Positions 26,370 to 34,564 of a stretch of DNA of 64,000 nt are shown piece after piece; within the stretch, counting starts at the first letter, position 1, and the number at the start of each line of letters is the position of its first letter. Location of the stretch: NCBI RefSeq assembly GCF_030409325.1, contig NZ_JAUFPR010000001.1, positions 992,001 to 1,056,000 of the forward strand, written 5' to 3'. The notes under the pieces were generated by a model. The model saw nothing but the letters and a program-made list of their open reading frames with translations. It was not told the DNA's origin and made no database searches. The translations under genes were made by a program, and so were the position numbers. Source of the stretch: Mucilaginibacter aquaedulcis (GTDB lineage: Bacteria > Bacteroidota > Bacteroidia > Sphingobacteriales > Sphingobacteriaceae).

Positions 26370-26391
26370 TTAAACACAAAACGAAAAACAT

Positions 26392-27324
26392 ATGCATACT
26401 ATATTAGGAGCCGGTGGCCCGGTGGCCAATGCCCTCACCCAGGAGTTAATAAATGCTAACCAAACCATCCGTTTAGTAAGCCGCAAACTCATACAAACTA
26501 CAGGTGCGAATGTAACCTGGCAAAAGGCCGATCTGCTGAATTATGATGAAGTACTGGCAGCTGCTAAAGGTTCAACCGTAATTTACCTGGTTGCAGGTTT
26601 GGTTTACGACAAAGATATATGGAAGGTTCAGTGGCCAGTTATCATGCAAAACGTGATCAACGTTACCAAAGCTACCGGTGCCCGCCTCATATTTTTTGAT
26701 AACGTTTATATGTATGGACTGGTTGATGGCCCCATGACCGAAAGCACACCCTACAAACCCAGCAGCATTAAAGGGCAGATTCGCGCGGGTATAGCGGATA
26801 TGCTGATGAACGAAGTAAAGGCGGGCACTATTCGCGCCAGCATTGCCCGGGCACCTGACTTTTACGGAACCGACTCCACCAACAGCTTTATTGACATGAT
26901 GGTACTGAGCAAATATGCCAAAAAGGAATCGGCACAATGGATGGGCGACCCCAACAAAAAGCACAACTACATTTATATTCCGGATGCAGGCAAAGCGGTG
27001 TTTTTATTGGGCCAAAACCCTGATAGCGATAACCAGATCTGGCATCTGCCTACCGCGCCTGTTATAACCGGCAAACAGTTTTTGGATATTGCCGCCCACA
27101 TTTATGGGGTTAAACCCAAATACATGCACCTTACCAAATGGATGCTATGGCTTATAGGCCTGTTTAATAAACTGGTGATGGGTACGGTAGAAATGTATTA
27201 CCAAACCGATCATGATTATATTTTTGATAGCAGCAAATTTGAAAAAGCCTTTAATTTTAAACCAACCAGTTATGAGGATGGTATAAAACACATGTCGGAA
27301 ACGCTTTATAAGGTGCAGGCATAG
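26392..27324 (+). CDS. NAD-dependent epimerase/dehydratase-like protein (extended/atypical SDR)
   Basis: 310 residues with an N-terminal Rossmann fold: MHTILGAGGPVANAL holds a GxGGxxA-type dinucleotide loop. A VSRK-like second-strand motif follows. The usual Y-x-x-x-K is not clear: the region around VYMYGLVDGPMTESTPY suggests a rearranged active site. The C-terminal half (about 190-310) is the variable substrate domain. It could be a redox epimerase or a non-catalytic NmrA-like sensor. Monocistronic: own promoter candidate and a downstream terminator. Confidence 0.82.
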   Translation: MHTILGAGGPVANALTQELINANQTIRLVSRKLIQTTGANVTWQKADLLNYDEVLAAAKGSTVIYLVAGLVYDKDIWKVQWPVIMQNVINVTKATGARLIFFDNVYMYGLVDGPMTESTPYKPSSIKGQIRAGIADMLMNEVKAGTIRASIARAPDFYGTDSTNSFIDMMVLSKYAKKESAQWMGDPNKKHNYIYIPDAGKAVFLLGQNPDSDNQIWHLPTAPVITGKQFLDIAAHIYGVKPKYMHLTKWMLWLIGLFNKLVMGTVEMYYQTDHDYIFDSSKFEKAFNFKPTSYEDGIKHMSETLYKVQA

Positions 27325-27340
27325 AATTTTGTCAATAAGC

Positions 27341-27462
27341 AAAAGTCCGGGAGATGTAATTCAGTTTGAACCAATCCAGGTAATCATTGAATCCGCTTAA
27401 TCGTGGTTCAGACAAATTCCGAAATCTTTCCAAATTGTAATTTTACAGCTCCGGACTTTTTA
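27341..27462 (+). terminator. Terminator stem split by a repeat insertion
   Basis: Left arm AAAAGTCCGGGAGATGTAAT (27341-27360) pairs with the right arm at about 27432-27460 (TGTAATTTTACAGCTCCGGA, then CTTTTT). The loop is about 70 bp and contains a repeat bounded by GTTTGAACCA and TGGTTCAGAC (27364-27417), which belongs to the 26180-26284 family. Confidence 0.7.
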
Positions 27463-27476
27463 TTTACATGGCGGTC

Positions 27477-27556
27477 TGCACATTTGCACATTTATAATTT
27501 GCACATCTGCATCCATAATCTGCACATTTGCATATACGCACATCTGCATATTATAA
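27477..27556. repeat. TGCACATTTGCA word array upstream of the M3 peptidase
   Basis: About six permuted copies of TGCACATTTG/GCACATCTGCAT in 80 bp, including TAATCTGCACATTTGCAT, whose reverse complement occurs near 13064-13081. It lies in the 5' region of the peptidase gene, ending just before its start. Confidence 0.7.
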
Positions 27557-27560
27557 ATTT

Positions 27561-29261
27561 ATGATCCACAAAAAAGCAAGAACATATATCCCGGCCACGC
27601 TTGATATCAAGTGGGAAAACCTGGAACCGATCTACAAAGAACTGCTCGACCGTCCTATCAATTCGGTTGAGGAACTGGAAAAATGGCTGCACGATAAAAG
27701 CGAACTGGAAGCGGCCCTTGAAGAAGATTTTGCCTGGCGCTACATCCGCATGACCTGCGATACCACCAGCGAGGAACTGCTGCAAAACTTTCAGTATTTT
27801 GCTACAGAAATTGAGCCTAAAATTGCCCCTTACAGCAACGAGCTGAATAAAAAACTGGTGGCCAGTCCATTTGTTGACAAGCTTGACGGCGAAAAGTATT
27901 TCATCTTTTTACGCGCGGTTAAAAAAGCGCTCGAGCTATTCAGGGAAGAGAACATCCCGGTACAAACCGAGATACAGGTTGAACAGCAAAAATACCAATC
28001 CATCACCGGAGCCATGTCGGTTCATGTTGATGACAAGGAATATACTTTAGAGCAAGCCTCTGTATTTTTAAAGGGAACCGACCGCGCCAAACGCCAGGAG
28101 GTTTGGGAAAAGATAACTAATCGCCGCCTGCAGGATAAAGATCAGCTCGACCAGCTTTTTGATCACCTGCGTAAATTAAGGCATACCGTTGCCACCAACG
28201 CCGGTTTTGAAAATTTTAGGGATTACATGTTCCAGGCATTGGGCCGTTTTGATTATACCCCGCAAGATTGCTATGCTTTTCATGCCGCTATTGAAACCGA
28301 AATTGTACCCATTCTGCGCGAGCAGGCCGAAAAACGCAAGAAAGCCCTGGCACTGCCCGTATTAAAACCATGGGATATGGATGTTGATATATCGGGCAAA
28401 CCTGCCTTAAAACCATTTAACAACGGCGCCGAGCTGGTTGAAAAATCAATTCAGTGCTTCAGTAACATCAACCGTTATTTGGGCGAGCGTTTGGAGATCA
28501 TGAAGGATAATAACCTGTTTGATGTAGACAGCCGCATGGGCAAAGCTCCGGGAGGTTATAACTACCCCCTGGCCGAAACCGGCGCTCCTTTCATCTTCAT
28601 GAACTCGGCCAATACCTTCCGCGATCTGACAACCATGGTACACGAAGGTGGCCACGCGGTGCATACCTTTTTAACTGCCGATCTGGAACTGAACGATTTT
28701 AAGCATTGCCCTTCAGAAGTGGCCGAACTTGCTTCTATGTCGATGGAGTTGATTTCCATGGATAACTGGGATGTGTATTTTGATAACGAGGAAGACCTGA
28801 AGCGTGCCAAACGCGATCAGTTGTTTGATGTATTGAAAACCCTGCCATGGGTAGCCGTGGTTGATCAGTTTCAGCACTGGATATACACCAACCCCGATCA
28901 TACAGACCAGGACCGCAGAACCGCATGGATGGAAATTTATGAGCCGTTTGGCGCAGGCTTTGTTGACTGGAGCGAACATCCTGATGCCGAGGCCAACTTA
29001 TGGCAAAAACAGCTGCATATTTTTGAGGTGCCTTTTTATTATATTGAATACGGCATGGCCCAATTAGGCGCAATTGCTGTTTGGAAAAACTATAAGGAAA
29101 ACCCGCAAAAGGGATTACAGCAATACATTGATGCCTTAAAACTGGGTTATACCAAAACCATTAAGGAAATTTACGAAACAGCGGGCATCAAATTTGATTT
29201 CAGCGCTGCCTATGTAAAAGAACTGGCCGAATTTGTAAAGGCCGAAATGGATAAACTATAA
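27561..29261 (+). CDS. M3-family oligoendopeptidase
   Basis: Zinc metallopeptidase (PepF/thimet type) that cleaves short peptides in the cytoplasm. About 566 residues from the ATG at 27561 (product MIHKKARTYIPATLDI). I prefer this to the ATG at 27528, whose 11 extra codons lie within the repeat array. The zinc motif is HEGGHAVH (His361-Glu362-x-x-His365), with the third ligand Glu expected in the following CPSEVAELASMSMEL. Length is normal (550-600). No signal peptide. Confidence 0.95.
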   Translation: MIHKKARTYIPATLDIKWENLEPIYKELLDRPINSVEELEKWLHDKSELEAALEEDFAWRYIRMTCDTTSEELLQNFQYFATEIEPKIAPYSNELNKKLVASPFVDKLDGEKYFIFLRAVKKALELFREENIPVQTEIQVEQQKYQSITGAMSVHVDDKEYTLEQASVFLKGTDRAKRQEVWEKITNRRLQDKDQLDQLFDHLRKLRHTVATNAGFENFRDYMFQALGRFDYTPQDCYAFHAAIETEIVPILREQAEKRKKALALPVLKPWDMDVDISGKPALKPFNNGAELVEKSIQCFSNINRYLGERLEIMKDNNLFDVDSRMGKAPGGYNYPLAETGAPFIFMNSANTFRDLTTMVHEGGHAVHTFLTADLELNDFKHCPSEVAELASMSMELISMDNWDVYFDNEEDLKRAKRDQLFDVLKTLPWVAVVDQFQHWIYTNPDHTDQDRRTAWMEIYEPFGAGFVDWSEHPDAEANLWQKQLHIFEVPFYYIEYGMAQLGAIAVWKNYKENPQKGLQQYIDALKLGYTKTIKEIYETAGIKFDFSAAYVKELAEFVKAEMDKL

Positions 29262-29285
29262 AATGTAAACGGGATAAAGCACTAT

Positions 29286-29774
29286 ATGAACCAGGTAGTA
29301 AACTTATTTTGGACCATATTGTGCTTCATCCCGGTTATTACCTACTGGGTAAACGCCGACCGCTTGTTATGGTGCTTTATCTTTATTGGCCTTAGTCTGC
29401 TCAGCCTTTTAATACCCTTAAAACATTTACAACTAAGCCATAATCCTAAATTTTACGAATCGCTGGGAGTTAGGTTTGCACGCAAGTTTGTGCAACAAGG
29501 CGAATACGTAAACCTCTTCATCAGGAAAACCAATCCCAATTACCGCATAGTTAAACACAAAGCCAACGCTGCGCAATACCTGAAAACCACGGTAATGTAC
29601 GAGCGTTTTCACTTAATGTGTTTTATATATTTCGTGCTAACGGCCATTCATACAGTAATAACCGGGCAGTATTTGCTTCTTGCACTCATCCTTATTGCCA
29701 ACATTATTTACAATGTTTACCCCATATTACTACAGCAGTATAACCGGGCAAGAATAGCCAGATTCATCAAGTAG
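29286..29774 (+). CDS. CrtO-like integral membrane acyltransferase (putative)
   Basis: 162 residues with about four hydrophobic segments (about 5-24, 26-46, 105-125, 128-148). The C-terminal NVYPILLQQYNRARI resembles the pattern of the glycosyl-4,4'-diaponeurosporenoate acyltransferase (CrtO) family. I recognise the pattern but cannot confirm function, and no carotenoid genes are nearby. Follows the M3 peptidase by 24 bp on the same strand. Confidence 0.55.
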   Translation: MNQVVNLFWTILCFIPVITYWVNADRLLWCFIFIGLSLLSLLIPLKHLQLSHNPKFYESLGVRFARKFVQQGEYVNLFIRKTNPNYRIVKHKANAAQYLKTTVMYERFHLMCFIYFVLTAIHTVITGQYLLLALILIANIIYNVYPILLQQYNRARIARFIK

Positions 29775-29930
29775 CAACCCTTTATAACTGGTTATTTCAT
29801 TGTTATTATACAAAATCTGCGTACTTATTATCACTTACATCACACTGACTATCAACGCAGTAAAACATCATAAAAACGTAAACTCCATTATTTTTTAAAA
29901 CTAATTGCGCTTTAGCAGGTTTAAACATCT

Positions 29931-30596
29931 ATGAAAAAGATAATTTTAAGTATAACCTGCATACTGTTTACCGTTACTGCTTTTAGTCAGATTTTGAAGC
30001 CGGTAAATATAGACAGCCTCGTTTCAGTTTCGCTGCCTAAAGATTTTCAGAAGAAAGATACATTAGGTCAGCAAATATATTCTGCTAATGGAGCCTTTGG
30101 TTTTATAACCATTATCCGTGCACCGAACGCTAAAAACAACACCCCATTAAATAAAGAAAGAGATCTGAAAAAGGTTCTGAATACCTATATGGAGGGCATT
30201 CAGAAACAATCGCATAACGGGAGTGTTATGAATCCGCGCGATACGATTATAGGTAACCTTGAAGCCAAGGTTTTTACGTTGAGGGTTGATAACACCGGCT
30301 CAACTGGCGAACCTGTACAGCTAAGGCATTTCATTTTACTTTACACACAGGATGTTACCTACACGTTCCAGTATTTTTATGAAGAAAAACGCTTGGAATT
30401 AGCTAAAGATGAGTTAAAGAATTTTATAACTTCCATCAAAGTATCGCCAACGGTAAAACGTAACGAACAATATATTTCAAATGCCAAAGGATTATCGCCT
30501 GGCGCCAAAATTGCCATTTACGGCGGCGGCCCGGTCATCATCCTGATCATTCTATTCGCGGTGTTGCGCAAAAAGAAAAAAGGCGAAGAGGTTTAA
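29931..30596 (+). CDS. Secreted/membrane-anchored protein of unknown function
   Basis: 221 residues: signal peptide (MKKIILSITCILFTVTAFSQ), a soluble extracytoplasmic part (about 21-185) and one C-terminal membrane helix (about 192-212). It ends in a short Lys-rich tail (RKKKKGEEV), which would leave the tail cytoplasmic. I do not recognise a family. Separate from its neighbours by 156 and 194 bp. Confidence 0.8.
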   Translation: MKKIILSITCILFTVTAFSQILKPVNIDSLVSVSLPKDFQKKDTLGQQIYSANGAFGFITIIRAPNAKNNTPLNKERDLKKVLNTYMEGIQKQSHNGSVMNPRDTIIGNLEAKVFTLRVDNTGSTGEPVQLRHFILLYTQDVTYTFQYFYEEKRLELAKDELKNFITSIKVSPTVKRNEQYISNAKGLSPGAKIAIYGGGPVIILIILFAVLRKKKKGEEV

Positions 30597-30644
30597 TAGA
30601 AGTCCTCTTAAAAAGTTACTTGTTATTAATAAAAAGCCACTTTT

Positions 30645-30732
30645 GTCATTGCGAGCGCAGCGTGGCAATCGCGAACATTACAGTCGAATCTGCACAGTTC
30701 GCGATTGCTTCGTCGTCCCTCCTCGCAATGAC
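30645..30732. repeat. BIME-like repeat GTCATTGCGAG...CTCGCAATGAC
   Basis: Ends GTCATTGCGAGCGCAG and CCTCGCAATGAC are inverted. The inner arms CAATCGCGAAC and GTTCGCGATTG also pair, giving a two-tier hairpin of 88 bp. A second copy is at 44046-44133 in inverted orientation of its inner part. It lies between two convergent genes and could act as a bidirectional terminator. Confidence 0.8.
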
Positions 30733-30790
30733 ATTTTTTTTGTTATTGTGCATCCTGCATAGTTGTCAATGACAAAATTAGCGTAGAGCC

Positions 30791-31453
30791 TTATAGCCCA
30801 CTACTTATCAAACCCCGGTTCCATTTATCGCTATGTATAAACTGCTTACTATCAAGCCAGCTCAGCCAAAAAACGGTAACCAATACCCCGATTACCGAGC
30901 CTGCCATAACATCCTCAAAAAAATGCTGACTCAGATACATTCTCGAATAGCCCACCAGTATGGCCACTAAAAGCGCTATTACTCCCCACCCCTTCTTTCT
31001 GCATAGATAAGTGATTACTACCCCGGCAGAAAATGCAGTAACTGTATGGCCCGAAGGGAAGCTGTGTGTACCCAGGATATAAAGCCCCTTAACAAAATGG
31101 ATGCGGCTAAGCTCATGTACAAAATACACTCTTGGTCTTGGCGCATCAAATATGTATTTTAAAATTTGTGCCGCAATACTGGTCACCGCGAAACTTGAAG
31201 CCAGTAGTAAGGCTTTCCGGTAGCTGAACAAGGCTACAAAGGCCGATAAAATAAGTACCGTGAACCCTTCGCCAAGATCGGTGATGTAGGGCATAATGGC
31301 ATCGGCCCACAAACTATTGAGGCCATTTACAGTAAAATATATAATTTCGCGGCTGTAAATGAATTTGATGATCAAACAGGCGCATAATACCAGCAGATAA
31401 AGTATAAAAAATGGCCTTATCCGGTACAAAACATCTTTAACGCCTATCTTCAT
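30791..31453 (-). CDS. PAP2-family (lipid) phosphatase
   Basis: Membrane phosphatase of the PAP2 superfamily; possible substrates are undecaprenyl diphosphate or phosphatidic acid. The 220 residues have five to six hydrophobic helices and all three catalytic motifs: K-x6-R-P (KYIFDAPRPR), PSGH (FPSGHTVTAF) and S-R-x5-H-x3-D (SRMYLSQHFFED). Convergent with the upstream gene and divergent from the permease at 31534. Confidence 0.92.
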   Translation of the reverse strand: MKIGVKDVLYRIRPFFILYLLVLCACLIIKFIYSREIIYFTVNGLNSLWADAIMPYITDLGEGFTVLILSAFVALFSYRKALLLASSFAVTSIAAQILKYIFDAPRPRVYFVHELSRIHFVKGLYILGTHSFPSGHTVTAFSAGVVITYLCRKKGWGVIALLVAILVGYSRMYLSQHFFEDVMAGSVIGVLVTVFWLSWLDSKQFIHSDKWNRGLISSGL

Positions 31454-31496
31454 TGGCGCAAAATAAGCATATACTTATTCAATGCAAAAAAATGAT

Positions 31497-31504
31497 TATG
31501 TTTG
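31497..31504 (+). promoter_or_regulatory. Candidate -7 element of the permease
   Basis: TATGTTTG matches TAnnTTTG, 29 bp before the permease ATG (31534). A -33 TTG at normal spacing is not evident. Confidence 0.4.
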
Positions 31505-31533
31505 AGTTGAGTTAGACTAATTAGTTGAATTAA

Positions 31534-33465
31534 ATGTCGAAAAGCATATTTCGTAAAAAATCTGTAGAAAAAATATTACATGATGTTGAGTGTGGATTTA
31601 GTGATAGCGAGCACCCGGGTACAACAACATCGCAACTCAAAAAAGAACTAAATGTTAAGGATCTGACACTGATGGGCATAGCTGCCGTTGTTGGTGCCGG
31701 TATATTTTCAACCATAGGCGAGGCATCTTTTCATGGCGGTCCCGCGGTATCCATTTTATTTGTAGTTACAGCCATTACCTGTGGCTTTTCGGCCCTTTGC
31801 TATGCCGAATTTGCCTCACGCATCCCGGTTGCGGGCAGCGCTTACACTTATGCCTACGCCTCATTTGGCGAATTAATTGCCTGGATCATTGGCTGGGATC
31901 TTTTAATGGAATACGCCATTGGCAACATCGCCGTTGCTATATCCTGGAGCGAGTATTTTGTGAACCTGCTGGAAGGCTTTAATATCCACATGCCCAAATA
32001 CCTTACCATGGATTACGTATCGGCCCTGCGCGGGCATGAGGCAGTTGTGGCTGCTGGTAACCACGTGGCCGATATCAGCGAACGTGTACAAGCTGCGGCA
32101 TTAGCCTGGAACACAGCCCCCGGAATAGGCAATTTTAAGCTGATAGCCAACCTGCCTGCCTTAGGTATTGTTATCATCATCACCTACCTGGTTTATGTAG
32201 GTATCCGCGAAACCAAAAAGGCTACCAACGCCATGGTTATCTTAAAAATTGTGATCGTGATAGCGGTTATTGTAATCGGCTTTTTTTATGTAACGCCTGC
32301 AAACTGGCACCCGTTTATGCCTAACGGTTTCAGCGGTGTAATGAAGGGTGTATCCGGCGTATTTTTTGCCTATATCGGTTTTGATGCCATATCAACCACT
32401 GCCGAAGAGTGCGAAAAACCCCAGCGCGATCTGCCCCGAGGTATGATCTACTCGCTAATCATTTGCACCGTACTATATATATTGATTGCCTTGGTACTAA
32501 CAGGTATGGTAAGTTATAAAGATCTCCAGGTAGGCGATCCGCTGGCCTTTGTATTTGCAAAGGTTGGCTTGCATAACATCAGCTATATTATCTCCATAAG
32601 CGCGGTTATTGCCACGGCCAGCGTTTTGCTGATATTCCAGTTAGGCCAGCCCCGCATATGGATGAGCATGAGCCGTGATGGCTTATTGCCAAAGGCGTTT
32701 TCACGCATTCACCCAAAATTCCAAACCCCGGCCTTTGCTACTGTGGTTACCGGCTTTGTGGTGGCCATACCTGCCTTGTTTATGAACCTTACCGAGGTTA
32801 CCGACCTTACCAGTATTGGTACCCTGTTTGCCTTTGTATTGGTGTGCGGTGGTGTGCTTTTGCTACCCCGCGAAGCTGCACAGGCTGGTAAATTCCATTT
32901 ACCTTACGTTAACGGCAAATGGATTGTTCCGCTCATCACGCTGGTTATTTTAGGCTCATGCGTCTACTTTAAACCAGCGCCTCAGGTTGAAATGATGCAG
33001 TTTAAAAAGATAAAGGAAAAATCGGCAATTATTGATGATTTGAGCGCGGCTGATAACACCGCCCTGCTCAATACATGCAGTACGCTCTTTGGAGATCAAA
33101 ACATTAACAAAACAGCACCAACCCCGTATTTTAAAAACCTGGAAGAAGATAAATTTAATACCGCCCTGAGGGCTACCCCATCAATCAGCGATGCTAAAAA
33201 ATACCGCCTTGGGTTAGACGGCTTTCTGTATAACTTCCCTAATTACCTGTTCTTTATCCTGATCATCATCATCAGCGTTTATAGCTTTATTAAAAACTTT
33301 TCGCTGATACCGGTACTGGGCCTCATGAGCTGTTTTTACCTCATGACCGAGCTTGGCTACACCAACTGGCTGCGCTTTTTAATATGGCTGGTTATCGGCC
33401 TGGTTATTTACGGCACATACAGCTATAAAAACAGTGTATTGGGTAAAGAAACTGCAACAGCATAA
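31534..33465 (+). CDS. APC-superfamily amino-acid permease (CAT type)
   Basis: Proton-coupled or exchange amino-acid transporter. The 643 residues have about 12-14 hydrophobic helices. The first has the APC unwound-helix motif GIAAVVGAGIFSTIGEA (about 50-66), and FFAYIGFDAISTTAEE (about 277) is typical of cationic amino-acid transporters. An extra-membrane insert of about 75 residues (about 490-565) precedes the last helices, making the protein longer than most (450-500). Substrate not determinable. Monocistronic, followed by a palindromic repeat. Confidence 0.92.
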   Translation: MSKSIFRKKSVEKILHDVECGFSDSEHPGTTTSQLKKELNVKDLTLMGIAAVVGAGIFSTIGEASFHGGPAVSILFVVTAITCGFSALCYAEFASRIPVAGSAYTYAYASFGELIAWIIGWDLLMEYAIGNIAVAISWSEYFVNLLEGFNIHMPKYLTMDYVSALRGHEAVVAAGNHVADISERVQAAALAWNTAPGIGNFKLIANLPALGIVIIITYLVYVGIRETKKATNAMVILKIVIVIAVIVIGFFYVTPANWHPFMPNGFSGVMKGVSGVFFAYIGFDAISTTAEECEKPQRDLPRGMIYSLIICTVLYILIALVLTGMVSYKDLQVGDPLAFVFAKVGLHNISYIISISAVIATASVLLIFQLGQPRIWMSMSRDGLLPKAFSRIHPKFQTPAFATVVTGFVVAIPALFMNLTEVTDLTSIGTLFAFVLVCGGVLLLPREAAQAGKFHLPYVNGKWIVPLITLVILGSCVYFKPAPQVEMMQFKKIKEKSAIIDDLSAADNTALLNTCSTLFGDQNINKTAPTPYFKNLEEDKFNTALRATPSISDAKKYRLGLDGFLYNFPNYLFFILIIIISVYSFIKNFSLIPVLGLMSCFYLMTELGYTNWLRFLIWLVIGLVIYGTYSYKNSVLGKETATA

Positions 33466-33481
33466 TTTAGGTAACATCAAT

Positions 33482-33624
33482 CCCGTAGGGATATCCTGTT
33501 TATAGCCTTCATCCAAAAACATCAGCTCCGTAGGTGCTGCCTGATTATATTTTATAAAAAGGGAGCTCCTATGGAGCTAAAAACATTTTAACTTTATTGC
33601 TATAAACAGGGTGCCCCTATGGGG
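33482..33624. repeat. 143-bp element with CCTGTTTATAG terminal inverted repeats
   Basis: Left end CCCGTAGGGATATCCTGTTT continues into ATAG; right end CTATAAACAGGGTGCCCCTA continues into TGGGG. The two are about 24-bp imperfect inverted repeats. Inside are GCTCCGTAGGTGCT and the palindrome AGCTCCTATGGAGCT. Non-coding, in the gap after the permease. Confidence 0.75.
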
Positions 33625-33668
33625 CTTTTTAATTATGCCGATCTGGATGATCAATTAACATAACCTAT

Positions 33669-34085
33669 ATGTGGATATGCCCCATATGCAACCGCGAATT
33701 TGCCAATACCAACCAGGTACATTCCTGCCGTGAGCGTAACCTGGGCGATTTTCTGCAGGGGAAATCTGAACATACTATTGCGCTGTTTGATCACTTCGTT
33801 ACCGAGTATCTGCAGATAGCCCCCATCAAGGTATATCCCACCAAAAGCATGATAGCTCTTGGCGATCGCATAAACTTTGCCTATGTTACCCAGTTAGGCA
33901 AAAACTTTATTGATGTAGTATTTCCCTTTCATGAGATATATGCCGATAACCTGTGTTTTACCAAAATAAAGACCGTGCCCGGCACTAATGACCATAACCA
34001 CTATTTCAGAATGTACCTGAAGGAGGATGTTAACGATGAGGTTAAAGGGTATATGAAAATGGCTCATGAGCAAAGCCTCAACTAA
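33669..34085 (+). CDS. DUF5655-domain protein
   Basis: 138 residues, no signal or membrane segment. It opens with a Cys pair in WICPICNREFANTNQVHSC, a zinc-finger-like C-x2-C...H-x-C arrangement. The DUF5655 region (about 30-135) contains KVYPTKSMIALGDRINFAYV and NHYFRMYLKEDV. The family is of unknown function, though DUF5655 is found with nucleic-acid-related proteins. Stands alone. Confidence 0.75.
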   Translation: MWICPICNREFANTNQVHSCRERNLGDFLQGKSEHTIALFDHFVTEYLQIAPIKVYPTKSMIALGDRINFAYVTQLGKNFIDVVFPFHEIYADNLCFTKIKTVPGTNDHNHYFRMYLKEDVNDEVKGYMKMAHEQSLN

Positions 34086-34564
34086 ATCCGCTCAAAGGAA
34101 TGATAGTTCATGAAAAGATAGTTTCGTCAAGTTAGCCTGTTTAGCTACTCACCCCTACATCGGCAGGCTCGTTGACCCTATCATTGCGGCGAAGCCAGAG
34201 AGAGTCGACAAGTGAAGCGTAAACCGGGTGAGCCATTTTATAACCTTCCTGATTCTGCCGTTAAATTATAATGCAAGCATGTTGGTTATTATTCCGTACC
34301 TTAACAAGGGCCGGTTGATCTGCTTTACTTCACCATATAATATTCAACTTACCAATTTGAATATTATCTTATAAATTTTACTTCAAATTAAATTGGTATA
34401 GTTTATGCATCTATAGTGTATAACTATACAAAAGGTGCTTCAAAGGCGTCTTTTCTTCCAAAACAGATCATTTCTGCACTTTTTTATAGTCACTGGTGTA
34501 AACAAGTAGCTCTATAGGCTTGTTTGTAATACAACTATACGTTCTAAAACATCTTACCAAAAAA
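34086..34564. other. 479-bp leader region of the glycosyltransferase operon
   Basis: Holds a repeat at 34148-34232 (CTCACCC...GGGTGAG family) and then an AT-rich stretch with repeated ACCAATTTGAATATTA/CAAATTAAATTGGTAT words that form an inverted pair (about 34350-34400). No gene is seen. A promoter presumably lies here, but no clean TAnnTTTG was found. Confidence 0.5.
34148..34232. repeat. Short copy of the CTCACCC...GGGTGAG palindromic family
   Basis: Begins CTCACCCCTACATCGGC and ends AAACCGGGTGAG, with the inner GCGGCGAAGCCAGAGAGAG and TCGACAAGTGAAGCG blocks shared with the copies at 43830-43956 and 46967-47125, but lacking their central arm. Confidence 0.6.

Larger units (their letters stand above)
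26070..26391. other. 322-bp gap holding three repeat types and the epimerase promoter
   Basis: From left to right: a low-complexity tract of CTAAAATCTAAA-type words (about 26080-26138), an ATCCTGAGCGATAGCGAATG segment (26149-26168) related to repeats near 38.11 and 48.77 kb, and the 105-bp GTCTGAACCA element (26180-26284). A short CCGAAATC tract and then the candidate epimerase promoter complete it. No gene seen. Confidence 0.6.

Noticed and set aside
27477..27556. Possible CRISPR array in the TGCACATTTGCA words
   Set aside because: No constant repeat length, no unique spacers of regular size and no cas genes; the words are permuted, not separated.
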